DNA from: Lucifuga dentata
Lineage: Eukaryota; Chordata; Actinopteri; Ophidiiformes; Bythitidae
NCBI GenBank assembly: GCA_014773175.1
Contig: VXCM01002565.1
Location: 10,115 to 74,114 of the forward strand
Direction of reading: 5' to 3'
DNA: 64,000 nucleotides
Under the pieces are notes generated by a model. It ran no database searches, was not told the DNA's origin, and worked only from the letters and a program-made list of their open reading frames with translations. This document shows, piece by piece, positions 48,209 to 61,500 of this stretch. The translations under genes and the position numbers were made by a program. Within the stretch, counting starts at the first letter, position 1, and each line of letters begins with the position of its first letter.

Positions 48209-49919
48209 TAATGTTCAATCTACACCAGTTGATCCTTGGACAAACTGCCTTCACTCGTTTTATAGTTTGTAGGATACATTTATGACCAAAGAACACATTT
48301 CACACTGCTACAGATTGACAGAAATGCCATATCGAATGTTAAAGATATCTATTTACTGTCATGCTGAGTGTTTTTATCAGTAGTAAAGACTGACTGATGG
48401 TGTTACAGCTGCTAGTGTGGCTTCTAGAATAGTAATGGCCTCTAGAAGTCCCAGTGGGTGGACGGCATTCCATAGTATCGTCCTTGTATGGTGGGGATTT
48501 GTACTGTAATTTACAGTACAAATGATGATGAAACTTGACCTTATGTTGTTTGGGCCAGTGTAAAACAAATAGACATTGTAATATGTTAATACTTGGTAGA
48601 AAAACTCATATGCATTGATACCAATCCTCAAAGCACAATGTCTTACTTGTACCTACGTATGTTTATTAGTTGTGCAATATTTGAAGATAGTAAACAGCTA
48701 TGATCATATAGTGATCTTAATGTATCTACAGCTTTGTATATCCTTTTGGTTATGAGGATTAGCATAGTCATCCTGTACCTAATAGTATTTCATGATTACA
48801 CTGTATATATAAAAAAAAAAGACCTCCGCAGAGTGACACTTCTGTACATGTACTGTATGTGTTTTTGCTTTATACATAGCTTCCATGTTTGCTTTGACTC
48901 TCCATTTTTGACCATATGTTATGGCAATTCCTTTGTAGCTTCACTTTGGCAGTCAAACCCAGTGGTGTGAATAGAGGACGCATGGCCTTCCTTGTCCAAA
49001 CATTTGACTCTTAGAGTCACATCATCCCAAGATCTGTATTCCTTCCTTGCCCTCAGACGGGCGGTCTTATGCAGCATAGTTCCTTGTATAGTCTTTGAAA
49101 AGTTTTGTTGTTAGTGCTTTTGCAGCTAACAAATGTTGTGCTAGATTGTAGAACCCCCATTGCCTGGCTGTGTGTATTTCACAGTAAGTCCCAAGCAGCA
49201 GTCTTGTTCGGGGGTGCGGTAAGGGATGCCAGAGGCTCTGAAGACCCAGTAGCCTGGTCCAGTCACTCCAGCCAGATGTTAGACCACTGGTTCTTGATAT
49301 TTCCATTCTGTGCTGCTCAAGCTTTTCAAGCTCTGCCTATTCTGTGCCACTCCTGATTATTTTAAGCTGCAACTCATGCAAAACTTTCAGTAACCCATTA
49401 GAAAACACTCCTCCAAATAGACCAATTTTAATGGCATGCAGCTAATACGGCTATTGCAGCTATAAAATTGGCTGTTTGATGTATATTATATTTCTTGCAG
49501 CAGTATTGGACACAAGTACACTGTAATGAGAGCTGGAAAGATTTGATGTGTGAGATGGAAGCCTGTAATCTGACACTTGTGGGCCATATAATACATACAT
49601 ATAATCAGGAGTATCTGACGTTGCTGTATTAGCTACTGTTGTGGTTTTTAACGCCTGGCTAGAGTAAAGGCTGAAATATGCTGCTGTAACTTCAGGGCCC
49701 AGGGATTGTCCTTGATCTCTGACATTAGCATCATGAACCGTCTCTCAGGGAGAGTCCAGAGCATCCAAAGGCCTTATTCAAAGTATGGATGCAGCTTTTT
49801 GAGCAAAAGAAGAAAAAGTATCCTACCAGTCTGCATTTAGTTACCACTTACAAGGTCTTCATACAAACAAGCAAGGTTGACATTCAATGAATATTCTGTG
49901 AAGGATACATTTTTCCTCT

Positions 49920-49925
49920 TTTATT
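49920..49925 (-). terminator. AATAAA polyadenylation signal of atp6ap1l
   Basis: Minus-strand AATAAA lies 80 bases beyond the stop codon, giving a very short 3' UTR if used. Longer 3' ends cannot be excluded. Confidence 0.55.
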
Positions 49926-50004
49926 CACTTGCAGTCACCTCTGCCATGCTTTTCAGCTTTCTGTCTCCATCTCTCCTTCTGTCATCCTTTCTCTTATTTT
50001 TTCT

Positions 50005-50241
50005 TCAGAGGCTGTTCTTGTCTGGCAACTCAGCCTCTGGACTTCGGGGGAAGTAGACCGTGGCTTTGTGCTCCTCATAGCGGTCAATGTGCTTTAAGTG
50101 GACCACCATGTGCAGGGCATAGGCCAAAACAAGGAGCAGGATCAAAGACGTTACCAAACCCATCAGGATGGCTGGTGTCAGGAAAGTGGCACAGTCACTG
50201 GCCGATGCAAACTTGTCTGACTGCACGTTGAAGGCCTGGAT
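50005..50241 (-). CDS. atp6ap1l: atp6ap1l exon 7 (transmembrane segment, tail, stop)
   Basis: The last coding exon begins IQAFNVQSDKFASASDCATF and then spans the membrane with LTPAILMGLVTSLILLLVLA. The tail follows Ac45 (HMVVHLKHIDRYEEHK against HMILSLKTMDRFDDHK), then continues to ELPDKNSL and TGA at 50005-50007. The extra end after EEHK differs from Ac45. This exon is the strongest family evidence. Confidence 0.95.
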   Translation of the reverse strand: MQAFNVQSDKFASASDCATFLTPAILMGLVTSLILLLVLAYALHMVVHLKHIDRYEEHKATVYFPRSPEAELPDKNSL

Positions 50242-52485
50242 CTGGAAGAGCAGAGTTAGACAGTTGGAAAGACAAGATTAGGCTGAACTAAAAAAAAAAA
50301 AAAAAAANAAAAAAAAAAAAAAAAAGACAAGTGGCTCTAACCATGCATAGAAACATTAGGCACACACACAGGAGACCGCTGGGCAGATGGTTAAACAGTG
50401 TACAGACACTGAGAACTGCCAAATAGGCAAAACACAAAAGGAAAGAGCTGGAAAATGCACATGCACACATGTAGGAAACAAGAGGGAAAGACTATGATGT
50501 AGCAGTGTGTACAGACTTCTAAAGTTATGAAACTGAGCACTTGCCCCTCATACAACAGTGTACCTGGAAGTCAGTGAAAGTGATGTGCCAGTTAGCGGAT
50601 GTGTCAGTGTGAGAGCTGGGTACTAGCAGGGTGTCGTATTTGTGAAGGCTGCTGACGTGCTGACAGTGGTAGGATGAAGTAGCAGGAGCGTAGACCTCAC
50701 TGGCGTTGAACGTTGCCTCTTGGGTCCAGTTGTAGTGGATGTGAACACTGTCTAGAGTAAACCAGTTTTGACCAGCCGCCTCATAAAATGTGTTCGACAT
50801 CTGTAGCCTGATGGGAGAAAAGTGCAGTTAGTTACACTCATATCCGCACCTGTAAACTAAAAAGATATTGGATGGTGAAAATATATGAATTATGTGAGTG
50901 TTATATACCTGATGACTAGTCCTTTCAAGTCCTCCACGTCTCCAAACCTTAATGAAAGCCTGTGGCAGGACAAAACCACAAATAATCAAATGGTAATCAT
51001 AATGGTAAAATGGAATTTTCAACTGTCCTTAACAAATATGCTCCACTACTTTCTTCTAGAAATATAGCATTGTTTCAGAATATGGTGGATCTGTTTACTT
51101 GTATTTACTTATTTTTTCCTCAATCACTGAGTATCCTCTACTCGATGTCAGTTTCTTGTAACAAGACTTGTCAAGCACCAGGTGTATCTGTTAGTGTAAA
51201 TGTTTTGTAAACGGAAATCAAATTCCTTGAGCATAAGTAAGTTGCATCTTGTGTCGAATGGCACTGAAGTTGACTTTCCACATTTTGGTTCGACTTACGT
51301 TGCTTTCTCTTTCGTGCAGATGGAGCCCTTAGTGTCCACGGGTGAGTTGGAGTTAAAGACCTTCTCAGTCAGGTCAATAAAGGTATGGTTCCTATAGCGG
51401 ATTGCCAGCCGCTTTGCCTTGAACAAAATGCAGGTCTTTCCATTGTAGGACACACTGAGAGGGCCATAAGGCCCCATCAAGGACTGAAGCAGCTTCCTTT
51501 TACTGTGAGACATCCCAGGCTGATGCCAATTAAAAGGCTGCAAACAGATGAAGAAAGGAATTACAGTAAGTACAAGATGTGCAAACATCACTGCAGCAAA
51601 CTGTTGGTGTAAGGAGAAGCAATATTGCATTCTTTTTACTGTCCTCTAGAGGGTGATCAAATCCTTACTCAGAGGCATAGAGTGCATACTGTGAAGCTAC
51701 CCTGTGCCTCACCGCATGCAGCCATTTGAGAAAGATCATCTTCTTTGACAACATGCATTTGGATGATTGATTGTTCTCTTGTGTAAATCACAACCTATAG
51801 ACTCCTGTTGTGCTCATGTTGATGCGCTGGCTTCCTCCTGTGCATATTATAGTATTTCAGATCCCAATAGAAAAAAAAGATCTTCAATTTTTCTCTTTCT
51901 TTTCAGCTTCTCTGGGCACTATGAGTCATTGATATTCAGTGTTCACTGTTCCAACATTCCTGAAACTCAGGAAGAAGCAGTGTCACGTAATTTGCCTTTA
52001 ATGGTGCAGTAGCTGTGGGACTGCATTGGCTGTAATGTATACAGGAACTGCCTACTCAAGCTTTTTAATCTTGTTTCTTAAAAGCCAAATCTTATGAAAG
52101 AACATTTTGGCTAAACCAGCAGTATTTTATAAGACGTGTAGACTGACTTTGACAAGGTCAATGTTTTTTGTGTTTGTTTTTAATGTGACATATTTGATTA
52201 ATAGTAGGGATAAGGCTGGGCAATTTCCAAGACATTTTCTGAGACATTTTAAAGCTAAACTACTAACACAGTAGTTTTCAGGAACACTTGGTGGTAAGGA
52301 ATTGATTAATATGAAGTAGTGTAGCCCTGCGGATGCCTCAGCTAACAATGTATGGCTTTAATGTCTTTTCAGTGAAAGCCGCTCTATGTGAGTGTGTGGG
52401 AAGGAAGTTTTATCTCTGATGAATGTGAGATCTACAATATGCCCACATCCAAGGTCATGCACTGTGGCTGAATTACAACACTCTG

Positions 52486-52547
<62 letters not shown>

Positions 52548-55500
52548 TGTGTGTGTGCGTGTGTGCGTGTGTGTTTGTTTGTTGTGTGCTTACATACAAA
52601 AAAGATTGAGAGCTGAGATAATGTACCTGCAAGATTCTCCTGAGTGGATTTTCATCTTCAGGTGTCAAAATAACCTCTTGACTTTCTAATCCAACACCTC
52701 CGTCTTTGCCTGAAAACACACACACATGTTACTGCACCTGAAAGCTTTAAACAGTAACCATACTAAGCTCTTTGTAGAGCTGCATTGCAGAATGCAACAT
52801 AATCATAAAATTGCAGCCAATTTTATATACACTACACACATAAGCACACACCAACAGCACAACGGCTCCTGCAAACACCTCAGTGCTCAGGCTGCTCTAT
52901 TTCCAGTTGTTTTGCGTCATCGCAGTGACTCATCAACAGTTTATTTCACAGCTATGGTACTATTGTGCAGTGTTTACAAATACTGTCGGATCATCTTGTT
53001 CCAGCGGCATATAATTTACAAGACATTTAAAAAGCCCCTATTATTTTTGTGCAAGCACCTAAATTTAGCCAGACATTTGAACTCCCACTGAGGTTTATCA
53101 TCACACACACACACACACATGCGGCAGCTCAAAATACACTCGGATTACTAAGTAGCAAAGATGGCAACAGCCTTAAGAATGAGATGCACTTGTCAGGAGT
53201 ACCTAACAATGCATCAGCATTACAATTATTATGGCAGGTTTGATTGAATGAGGCCTTGTGTCACACCGGATTTGTTACTTACTTGATGTGATTCTTGTTG
53301 CCTGTTTGGGATTCTCCCTGCTGTGGAAAAGACATAAGACACATTAAGGACTTAAGGTCAGAAGATGCAGGAAACTGTTAGTAATTTTATTGATAATCCT
53401 TCATACAGGATGCTTATTCTGCATTTTCCCCTTCAACATGACAGTTTATTGTGACTGATGCAGCAGTAAATACAGAGAGATTAAAAAGTGATTTGCAGCT
53501 AGCTCTGAATATTATATGTTGTCCAATGAAACGCAGAAGATTTGTAAGTGAATATGCAATGTTTGTTTGTTTTGTCTTACATGATTTTGGCCACATTCAT
53601 ATGGATTATAGTTTGACACCATATGCTTCATATGCAATTATTTGTTTATTACCACCACATATATGTGGAAGTGGTACCAATATCTGCATGTGTTTTGTTC
53701 ATACGTGTTATATCCTACTAAACTAATATATACAAAATGTATATAGTTTAATCTAACAAACAACATCTGTACTATACATGTACCTGATAAGTCATATACA
53801 AAAATATAGAATTTACCATGTACAAGTAAAGTGTTAGAACATGCATGGCCCAAATTACTTTTTCAATTGGTACTACATTGTGGGCAGCTTCAGAGCATTC
53901 AGTATATACTCAAACAGAATTTATTTGCCAGAGACAGAGAGAGAGAGAGAGAGTTTACACAGTCAAGAGAACTGCTCGGTGTCTATATGTATTTAGTCTT
54001 TGTGTAGTGTAGCACATTTACTAAATGATGACTGTTTGATGTGGGACTGACCTACATAGTCCAGGAGGAAGAGAGGAAGAGAGGACAAACTATCCTCTTT
54101 CCCTATGTGTGCTGCCCAAGGTGTCCTACTCTCAGTCCACCTAAATCCTTCATAGCCTTGTGTCAGGACGGCTCCAGGACGCTCTTAGTTTTCTTATTGT
54201 CTTTGCTTTTATTTTCACCTTGTCTGTGTGGGGTATGCGGATGTGTGATGAGTCCACGTGTGTTTGTTCACAGGCGTTCTTAATTAGGGCGTGGTTTCAG
54301 TTGTTTGAATTTTCCTCCACCTATCCTTATGCCTCTCTGCTTCCCGCACTTGTGGTCACCTGCTTCTGCTGGCCTATCACCTGTCTGTGTTCCTCCCTGC
54401 CTGCTCAGCTGATTCTGATCTGTCAGTTATGTCATTGTATTTAATCGCTTGGGTTTGCACTCCCAGTTTGCCAGACTGTCATGTTGTCATGTTTCCTGTT
54501 ACTCGCTCCTGGATTAAGTTCTTGTTTTTTTTTCCCTGCCAAAATATTACTGGTGTTTTTTCCTAGCTTGTCTAGTGATTTTTAGTTATTCTTCGCTTGG
54601 ATTATTGGACCTTGTTTCCCCCTGTGGGTGTTTTTATGTTTATTATTAAAGTTGAGAAGGACTATCTGATTCGGCTGTCATGTCTGCTCCTGAGTCCTCT
54701 ACCTGCCGCCTGACAGCCTTGGACGTCTTGAAGCTAATCCTGAACTGATCCTTTTAACTGTCTAATCATAAGACGTAAAACATTGGCAATGGGATTACCG
54801 AGCGGAGCTGACCTAGCCAGTTTTGCTTGATGTGACGGTCCAGCCGATGCTCTGGCTGTGTGGCGTGTCCTGGCCTGTACATCACCATGGTCTCGGCTGG
54901 TTTACTAATCTCCTCACAATAGCCAGTTATAATAGGCTTGTAAAAGAGAAAACCTAAGACCTGTGGGAGTGGACCTACTAACAATGACAGAATACCACCA
55001 TGTCACCAAGCATTTCGTCAGTCAGTCTTTTTATTTCTCAGCTTTTGTCACAGTCCTTTCAAGAAGTTATTTATGAATTGCGGCATGCCAGAAGCAATGC
55101 CTGTCATCAACAGCTTTAGCTTTGATATCACCATTGTAATCTTGAAAGGTAATCCTGTGATCTTGATAGCAGACTGTAGTTAAGGTCTTTCCAGAAGCTA
55201 CACGAACCTGAAGGTGATCTGAATATTTAGACTAAATTTAAACACTCCACAGCTAGTCATCCTGGTTGTGATACGTGTGACTAGTGCAGCCTCTGTTCAC
55301 TTTTTTTACATGTGGTGATCCAGATTTACACAGCTGCCTCATATAGTGAAGTCACTTATAGAGAATAATCCCAATCTACATTTCACACAGTAATAAAATG
55401 AAAAAGGACAGGAAATGATTATTCAGCAGTTTACAAATGACCTCCGAGAACCAGTCTGCATGGGCCTATGCCCTTGTCCACTGCCCGTTCGGCAGCGCAC

Positions 55501-58500
55501 CAGACCCTTNCCGAGAACCAGTCTGCATGGGCCTATGCCCTTGTCCACTGCCCGTTCGGCAGCGCACCAGACCCTTTGTTCTCTCCTTGCGGGGTCCTAC
55601 GGGCGCTGTACCGGACCGTCATGGTGAAGAGGGAGCTGAGCCAGAAGGCGAGTCTCTCAATTTACCAATCATTCTACGTTCCTATCCTCACCTATGGTCA
55701 TGAGCTCTGGGTAATGACCGAAAGGACAAGATCGCGGATACAAGCGGCGGAAATGAGGTTCCTCCGTAGGGTGTCTGTGCTCACTCTCAGTGACAAGGTG
55801 AAAAGCTCGGACATCCGGGAGGGACTCGGAGTAGAGCTGCTGCTCCTCCGCATCGAAAGGAGTCAGTTGAGGTGGTTCGGGCACCTAATAAGGATGCCCC
55901 CTGGTTGACTCCCTAGGGAGGTCTTCCAGGCACGTCCAACTGGGAAGAGGCCCCGGGGAAGACCCAGGACACGCTGGAGGGTTTACATCTCCCGGCTGGC
56001 CTGGGAACGCCTCGGAGTCCCCCAGAAGGAGTTAGAGGGCCTGGCCGGGGACAGGGAAGTGTGGGCCGGTCTGCTTAGTCTGCTGCCACTGTGACCTGGA
56101 CCCGGATGAGCGGAGGATAATGGATGGATGGATGGATGGATGGATGGACAAATGACCTCAAATCCTCAAGTTACAGTATACTATGTTATCTCGTGTTCTT
56201 ACAAGTTAGATGTTCTTGTGGCTTGTGAGTGGACAATTCCATTTATCTTATGGGTTATTCGTGGGTTTGTATGACATGGTTAAACTCTCAGTCAGTTGGG
56301 TTGCATTTTGTTCACATTTGATGGAGTTTGATGCATCCTCGCTTACTTCACTCTGGCATTTTTGGTAATTGCCTAAAGAGTGCGATGTTGGATGACATGC
56401 AGAAACAGCTGGTTTTGATTCAGTTTGGAGAAATTATGCACATACATGCAAACATAGGTCAAAACGATATTTGTGGATATGGACGTAGTTAAAATTTTGA
56501 TAGGAATTGGCAATTTCTGCAGCTTTCTGCAGCAATGGGAGTTGCAGTTTTAGGGTAAATTGGCAGATTTATCAATGCCAGCAGCCTGTAGCAGTTATCT
56601 GTCTGGTTGCCACCTGTGCCATATTGCGTAGTTTAGTACCAGATGGATTAGGATTAGTGGTAAACAGAGAGACGACCAAGGGGCAGGTCCAATGAAGCCT
56701 TAATACAGACAGACATAGGCCCTGAACAAGATGAAGAGATTAAATCATGATGTCATAGCCTGCAGCATTCAGGACAGCTGGGGTGCTAATTTCTAGATCT
56801 CAAATGACCTGAGAAATCGTGATCGTACACTGTCTGTAAGTAAGACCTTTGACACTGGTCACTTTAATCCAGTCAAATGTCACAATTTAAAGTTAGTTAC
56901 ATTTGTATCTCATATCTCCTTTGAAATGTATTGAAATATTATTAAGTACTTGTCTTCTTTGAAAAAAGATTTATGTCTTCATGTGGGAATAACTTAGAGT
57001 CACTGATAGCCTCATTCTAAATTGAACATACTCAGAAATGGCATCTCTTATTGTGTTGATAGCATGTTAGCATGGCTTCAGTGTGACTACTGCTAAACTT
57101 ACATGTAAAGGCTGATTGGGCCAACGTTTCATAACCAAGTGTGAAGAAACAACTTGGAACAGCAATCTTTACAAACTGGCAAACACACCAGAAATTCAAA
57201 TCTGTTAAACAATCAAACGCCTCTCTGATTCAAAGTGCAAATATTAGGCAAGGAGCTAAATGGTGACGGCGACATTTAAATCACACAACGCTAAGAGATA
57301 AGGATAATGTTCAGATTTGGTACCTAATGAACATCCTGTATTCCTAGGAAATTAAAGAACAAGTAAAATGTTGCTTGTTTTCATAAAAGTACTTAATGAT
57401 GTCAACTGAACGAGCAAAATAGTCGAGTAAAATAAACTCTGGTGCACAGCATAACAATTGTTGATTCCATCAAGGCTTCAACAACCTCAACTTTGACTCT
57501 GACTTTGTTTCAGGTCACCTATCACTCTTCTATTGCATAATCTACTGGTTCCTCTCAATAAAACAAATTAATTTGAAGTAAGCTTCAATCACTTAAGGGG
57601 TAGTCCCCAGACAATGATGGCTGGATAATGATGTGATCAGCAGGGAGGTACCATGCTGTCATTCACTGTGTCAGAGTTTTACAGGCTACAGTCAGGTGCT
57701 GTGCATATGTCAGCTTCAACGTCAGCATCATGGTAGCCTAGTCTTAGGGCTCCCTGAATGTGCATAACTTTAAATTTTTTTGATTATATCATGTCTGCAA
57801 ATATAAGGCCATCACTGACAATATGACAGTGTAGATATTAAGATAGATAGATATATAGATAGATATTAAAACTAGATAATTAGATACATTTGTAGTATGC
57901 TGGGCAAATGTGTTCATATGTGAGATTCTTTGATGCTGGTCACTTATAACAACAGTCTTATAATAACAGGAAGGCTGAAAATGATTCCTTTAAAATGATT
58001 GGATATCCATATTTATGAATGCCCATAAACAGCTCCACTACAATAGGTGATTAAAACCTGTGTCATTCTAAACAGCCTGACTCCATACTCACACACACCT
58101 TCCAAACACAAGTGAATATGCAATATTCTCTGCACCCACCCAGGCCTCAGCTGGCTGAAAGGAGTGAGAGCAGTCTGTGTATGTGCATGAGTGTGTGAGT
58201 GCTAACTAAAGTCCAGCCGTTTGTTCCTATGCCAGTTTCGCGAGGTCAGCAACCCAGGACTGCTGCGGCCCCATCATTGGCTCAGCCTGTCACACGGTGC
58301 CTGGGTGCTGAACAGGCCCTTTATATAATCAAAGCCATGCCAGAGCTGCTCCTTGGCTCAACTCACTCTCTGCATTGATCCATAACTATGGACACACACA
58401 TATATAAAACTCACCTACATGCAGATATGTGGTGATGCTGCAGTTCCTATGATAACTGTTATTTTGGTTAGCAATTAAATTCTAATACCTTACTTATCCC

Positions 58501-61500
58501 TCAGTGGGTAAAGAAGTTATTGAATTTATTTGTTGGCTTAAATTTTTTTTCAGCAATAATGACAGAGGAATCAGTGAATTTTCACTGCATTTTCACTGTG
58601 ATGCTTGTCTGACTGCCTCATGTGTGGCTCGCTGTGTGCTGCTGAGCAGAGAGAAGGTGTGGTTCCTGCTGCCCAAACTTGTAAACAAGTCGTCTTTGTC
58701 TCCGTATCACAGAGAGCTAATACACAGCTGAAACAGTATCAGCTATCCAAACCTCTAACACAAGAAAACAGCATTTCCCNCATTACAACCAAGAATACAA
58801 AAAGTAAGTAATAATATTTAGGAGCAAAATTTATTTCTTCAGCCATTTGGGTTTCCAAACTAGAATCATTGCCCCTTTCTGTGCGTATCGGTATCTGACT
58901 CCATAGTGATATGTTCTTGTAGTCAAATTTCCGTGTATTATGCCGACATGAAATTTCAAACCCAGCTATGATAATATTTCACAATGTACAGGATGAGGTT
59001 GAACTGCCTTTGCAAAGGAGTGCTATTCCTAGAGCCAGTATTATATTTAGGCAGGTAAAATGCAATCTAAATTCATTAATTTAAAGGTAAATTATTGTCT
59101 GTCACAAAACAAGAAGCATCATTATCATACTGGGCAGAATATTTATGCAAACTAATAATGCATGCATTTGTACAGATTAAGATGCTGTTTAGCACCTGCA
59201 GGCTTTTTTTTTTTTAGAGTGGTTTTAAAATCAACATCAGGTTAAGTGCCAGACATGCCTCATCTTTAGAGATGGTTTCTGTCCAACAAAAGGACATATT
59301 TCATGTATTTAGAAGGTTTACTGCCATGTTATCCTCATCATTATTTGTCCATAACATGATCTTTTCATGTTCTGGTTTCAGAAATGTTGAATATGTTAAC
59401 TGTGAATAAATCCGACAGAAATTAAATTATTTGCGAGGAGGAATTGCATCTCTAAGCTTAGGAGTTGTTTTTTTTTTGTTTTTTTGTTTTTTTGTTTGTT
59501 TTTTGTTTGTTTTTTTTCGACCTTTTAATATGTCTTTGAACAGGCTCAGAGTAACCTTCCACTGGAAATCCAATACTATGATTCTCAGTAAGTGGGTCGC
59601 TTTGTCACCATCTATCAGTTTTATGAGAGAATGAAGCACAACTACAAAAGGATTAATTACCAAGACTTAACACTCTCACCAAATTAAATATTCTACACAG
59701 CAACAACTGTGTGCATTTGTGACTAAAAACAATAAAATGGTTTGTAGTGCAACTTGTGGCTCTGACACATTGTTACCTGAAGTTTACAGAATGTTTTTTT
59801 TTTTTTTTTTTTTNTTTTTTTTTTTTTTTTTCTCAGAATTTTGTATGATTTTTGCAGCTTCAGACTGACTTTACCTTAATATGGGAAAAAAATAATTGCT
59901 AAGATCTTACTGGAAATCTCTAAACTTGCTGTAAATGTTCTGCTCCATTTTTGCTCCTCATCAGTAGTCATTTCTCATTGGAAAGTGTGAATGATAGCAG
60001 CTAAATTGTATCTCTGCTAGCAGACTGTGTGAAACTGGGTCACGTATAAAGTAGACACGTCATTGCTTGAGCATTTTACTGGGCCATGTTGAGTAGACAC
60101 TGAACCTTATCCTTACTTTTACCCTGTTCTGTAAATGGGTTAAATAGTCAATATTTATTTTTTTATTGTAAAGAGACCTTTCTATATTCATCAGATCTTT
60201 GATTGAGTCTTTCTATTTATGGAGTATGATTACTTTAAAAGTAAATCTGGCTGTGCATTCCATTCTCTAACTTTTCCTTCTTGAAGCTGCTACACTTTAC
60301 AACATTTTCTTTATGTAGGGCAACCATTTTATTTCCGTCTGCTCTCTTCAGAGTCCTGTAAGAAAATAGCTTACAACAGCAGCAACACTTTTTTCATTTA
60401 AAATAAATCTACTAAAGCTGCAAAATATCATATTGCAACAGTTTCCCTCTGATGCTCTATCTTTGGCGTTGCTGTTGATGACTGAATAGATCATTTCTAA
60501 AATTACAGCTTGGTCTTTTGACCCTTAATCTGTGCCAGTAATTTGATCACATCTATTTTCAGTGAAAATATATTATGTATTGTTTTAGGCAATGTTGATA
60601 CTGTAGACATTATGACAGAGAGAGTAGAGTCTACAACATTAATTTTGATCTTTTGATCTATCATCCTGATGCCTTTAAACAGGCAAAGGGCTAAAGGGCT
60701 ATTGTAAATTTATTACAAAATATCTGAATTTGATCATTAAGCCAGAAAAAAATTTAACTATACAGTAATAGCTGTAGTTTACAGGTTTGTATTTTTTAAT
60801 TTTGTATGGCTCTTGGCTATCAACTTTTGCTAGTCCAAACAGGTCCAATTTATTCCTAGTATCATAGAAGTTGCTCACACAGAAACCTGAATGTGCCTGT
60901 TTCCTCATTATCTACCTACCAGTCAGTCTTATGCTTCCTTTCTTTGTCCATTTCAAATGTTTTGCACTCTATAGGCCTTTTGAAATTAAAGGCTTGGTAA
61001 TAAAAGACTGCTCCTATATAACAGCATCTTGGAGTGTGTCAGAGCTGAGACTGTGACTGCGGACAGGAACTGTTATAGACAGAGTTATGTACAAAGTTTG
61101 ATCCTAGGAATAGGCTGATGCTTAAATCAAAACCGCAGAAGACATCAATGGAGCTGCGCCCTGCTGTAAGATAGGGATTTGCCGGGGCTTTACAACCAGT
61201 AGATTGAGCTGGAATGAAAACAGTCCTTCGAGACTTTGTAAACTGAATTATAAATCCAAGTACTCATGCCTCAGACTTGCAAACATGTACAGATAAGATT
61301 ATTTATGCCATGACTATAAGCTTGACAGTCATAAGCTGTTGTTCTCTTTAAGTCAGATCCATGTGTATCAGTATGCTGAAACTGCAATTAATGACAATTG
61401 GCAGTACTTGTCACCAGCCACATACATAGCAGTAATAAACCAAATTCTTTCTACTATAGCTAGACTGTAATTTTTTTTTTTTTTTTTTTTNTTTTTTTTT

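Larger units (their letters stand above)
35073..49919. other. Intergenic region between cacna2d3 promoter and atp6ap1l 3' end
   Basis: About 15 kb of AT-rich DNA. I see no open frame with splice support or family resemblance other than the LINE fragment at 45.8-46.4 kb. It contains a GA repeat at 35194-35233, a 20-base palindrome, two hairpins and a 62-base dispersed repeat, and far fewer CA/GT arrays than the cacna2d3 introns. Confidence 0.65.

Noticed and set aside
54041..54444. Plus-strand frames of 80 and 94 codons
   Set aside because: They lie across the edge and inside of the solo LTR and show only hydrophobic low-complexity sequence.
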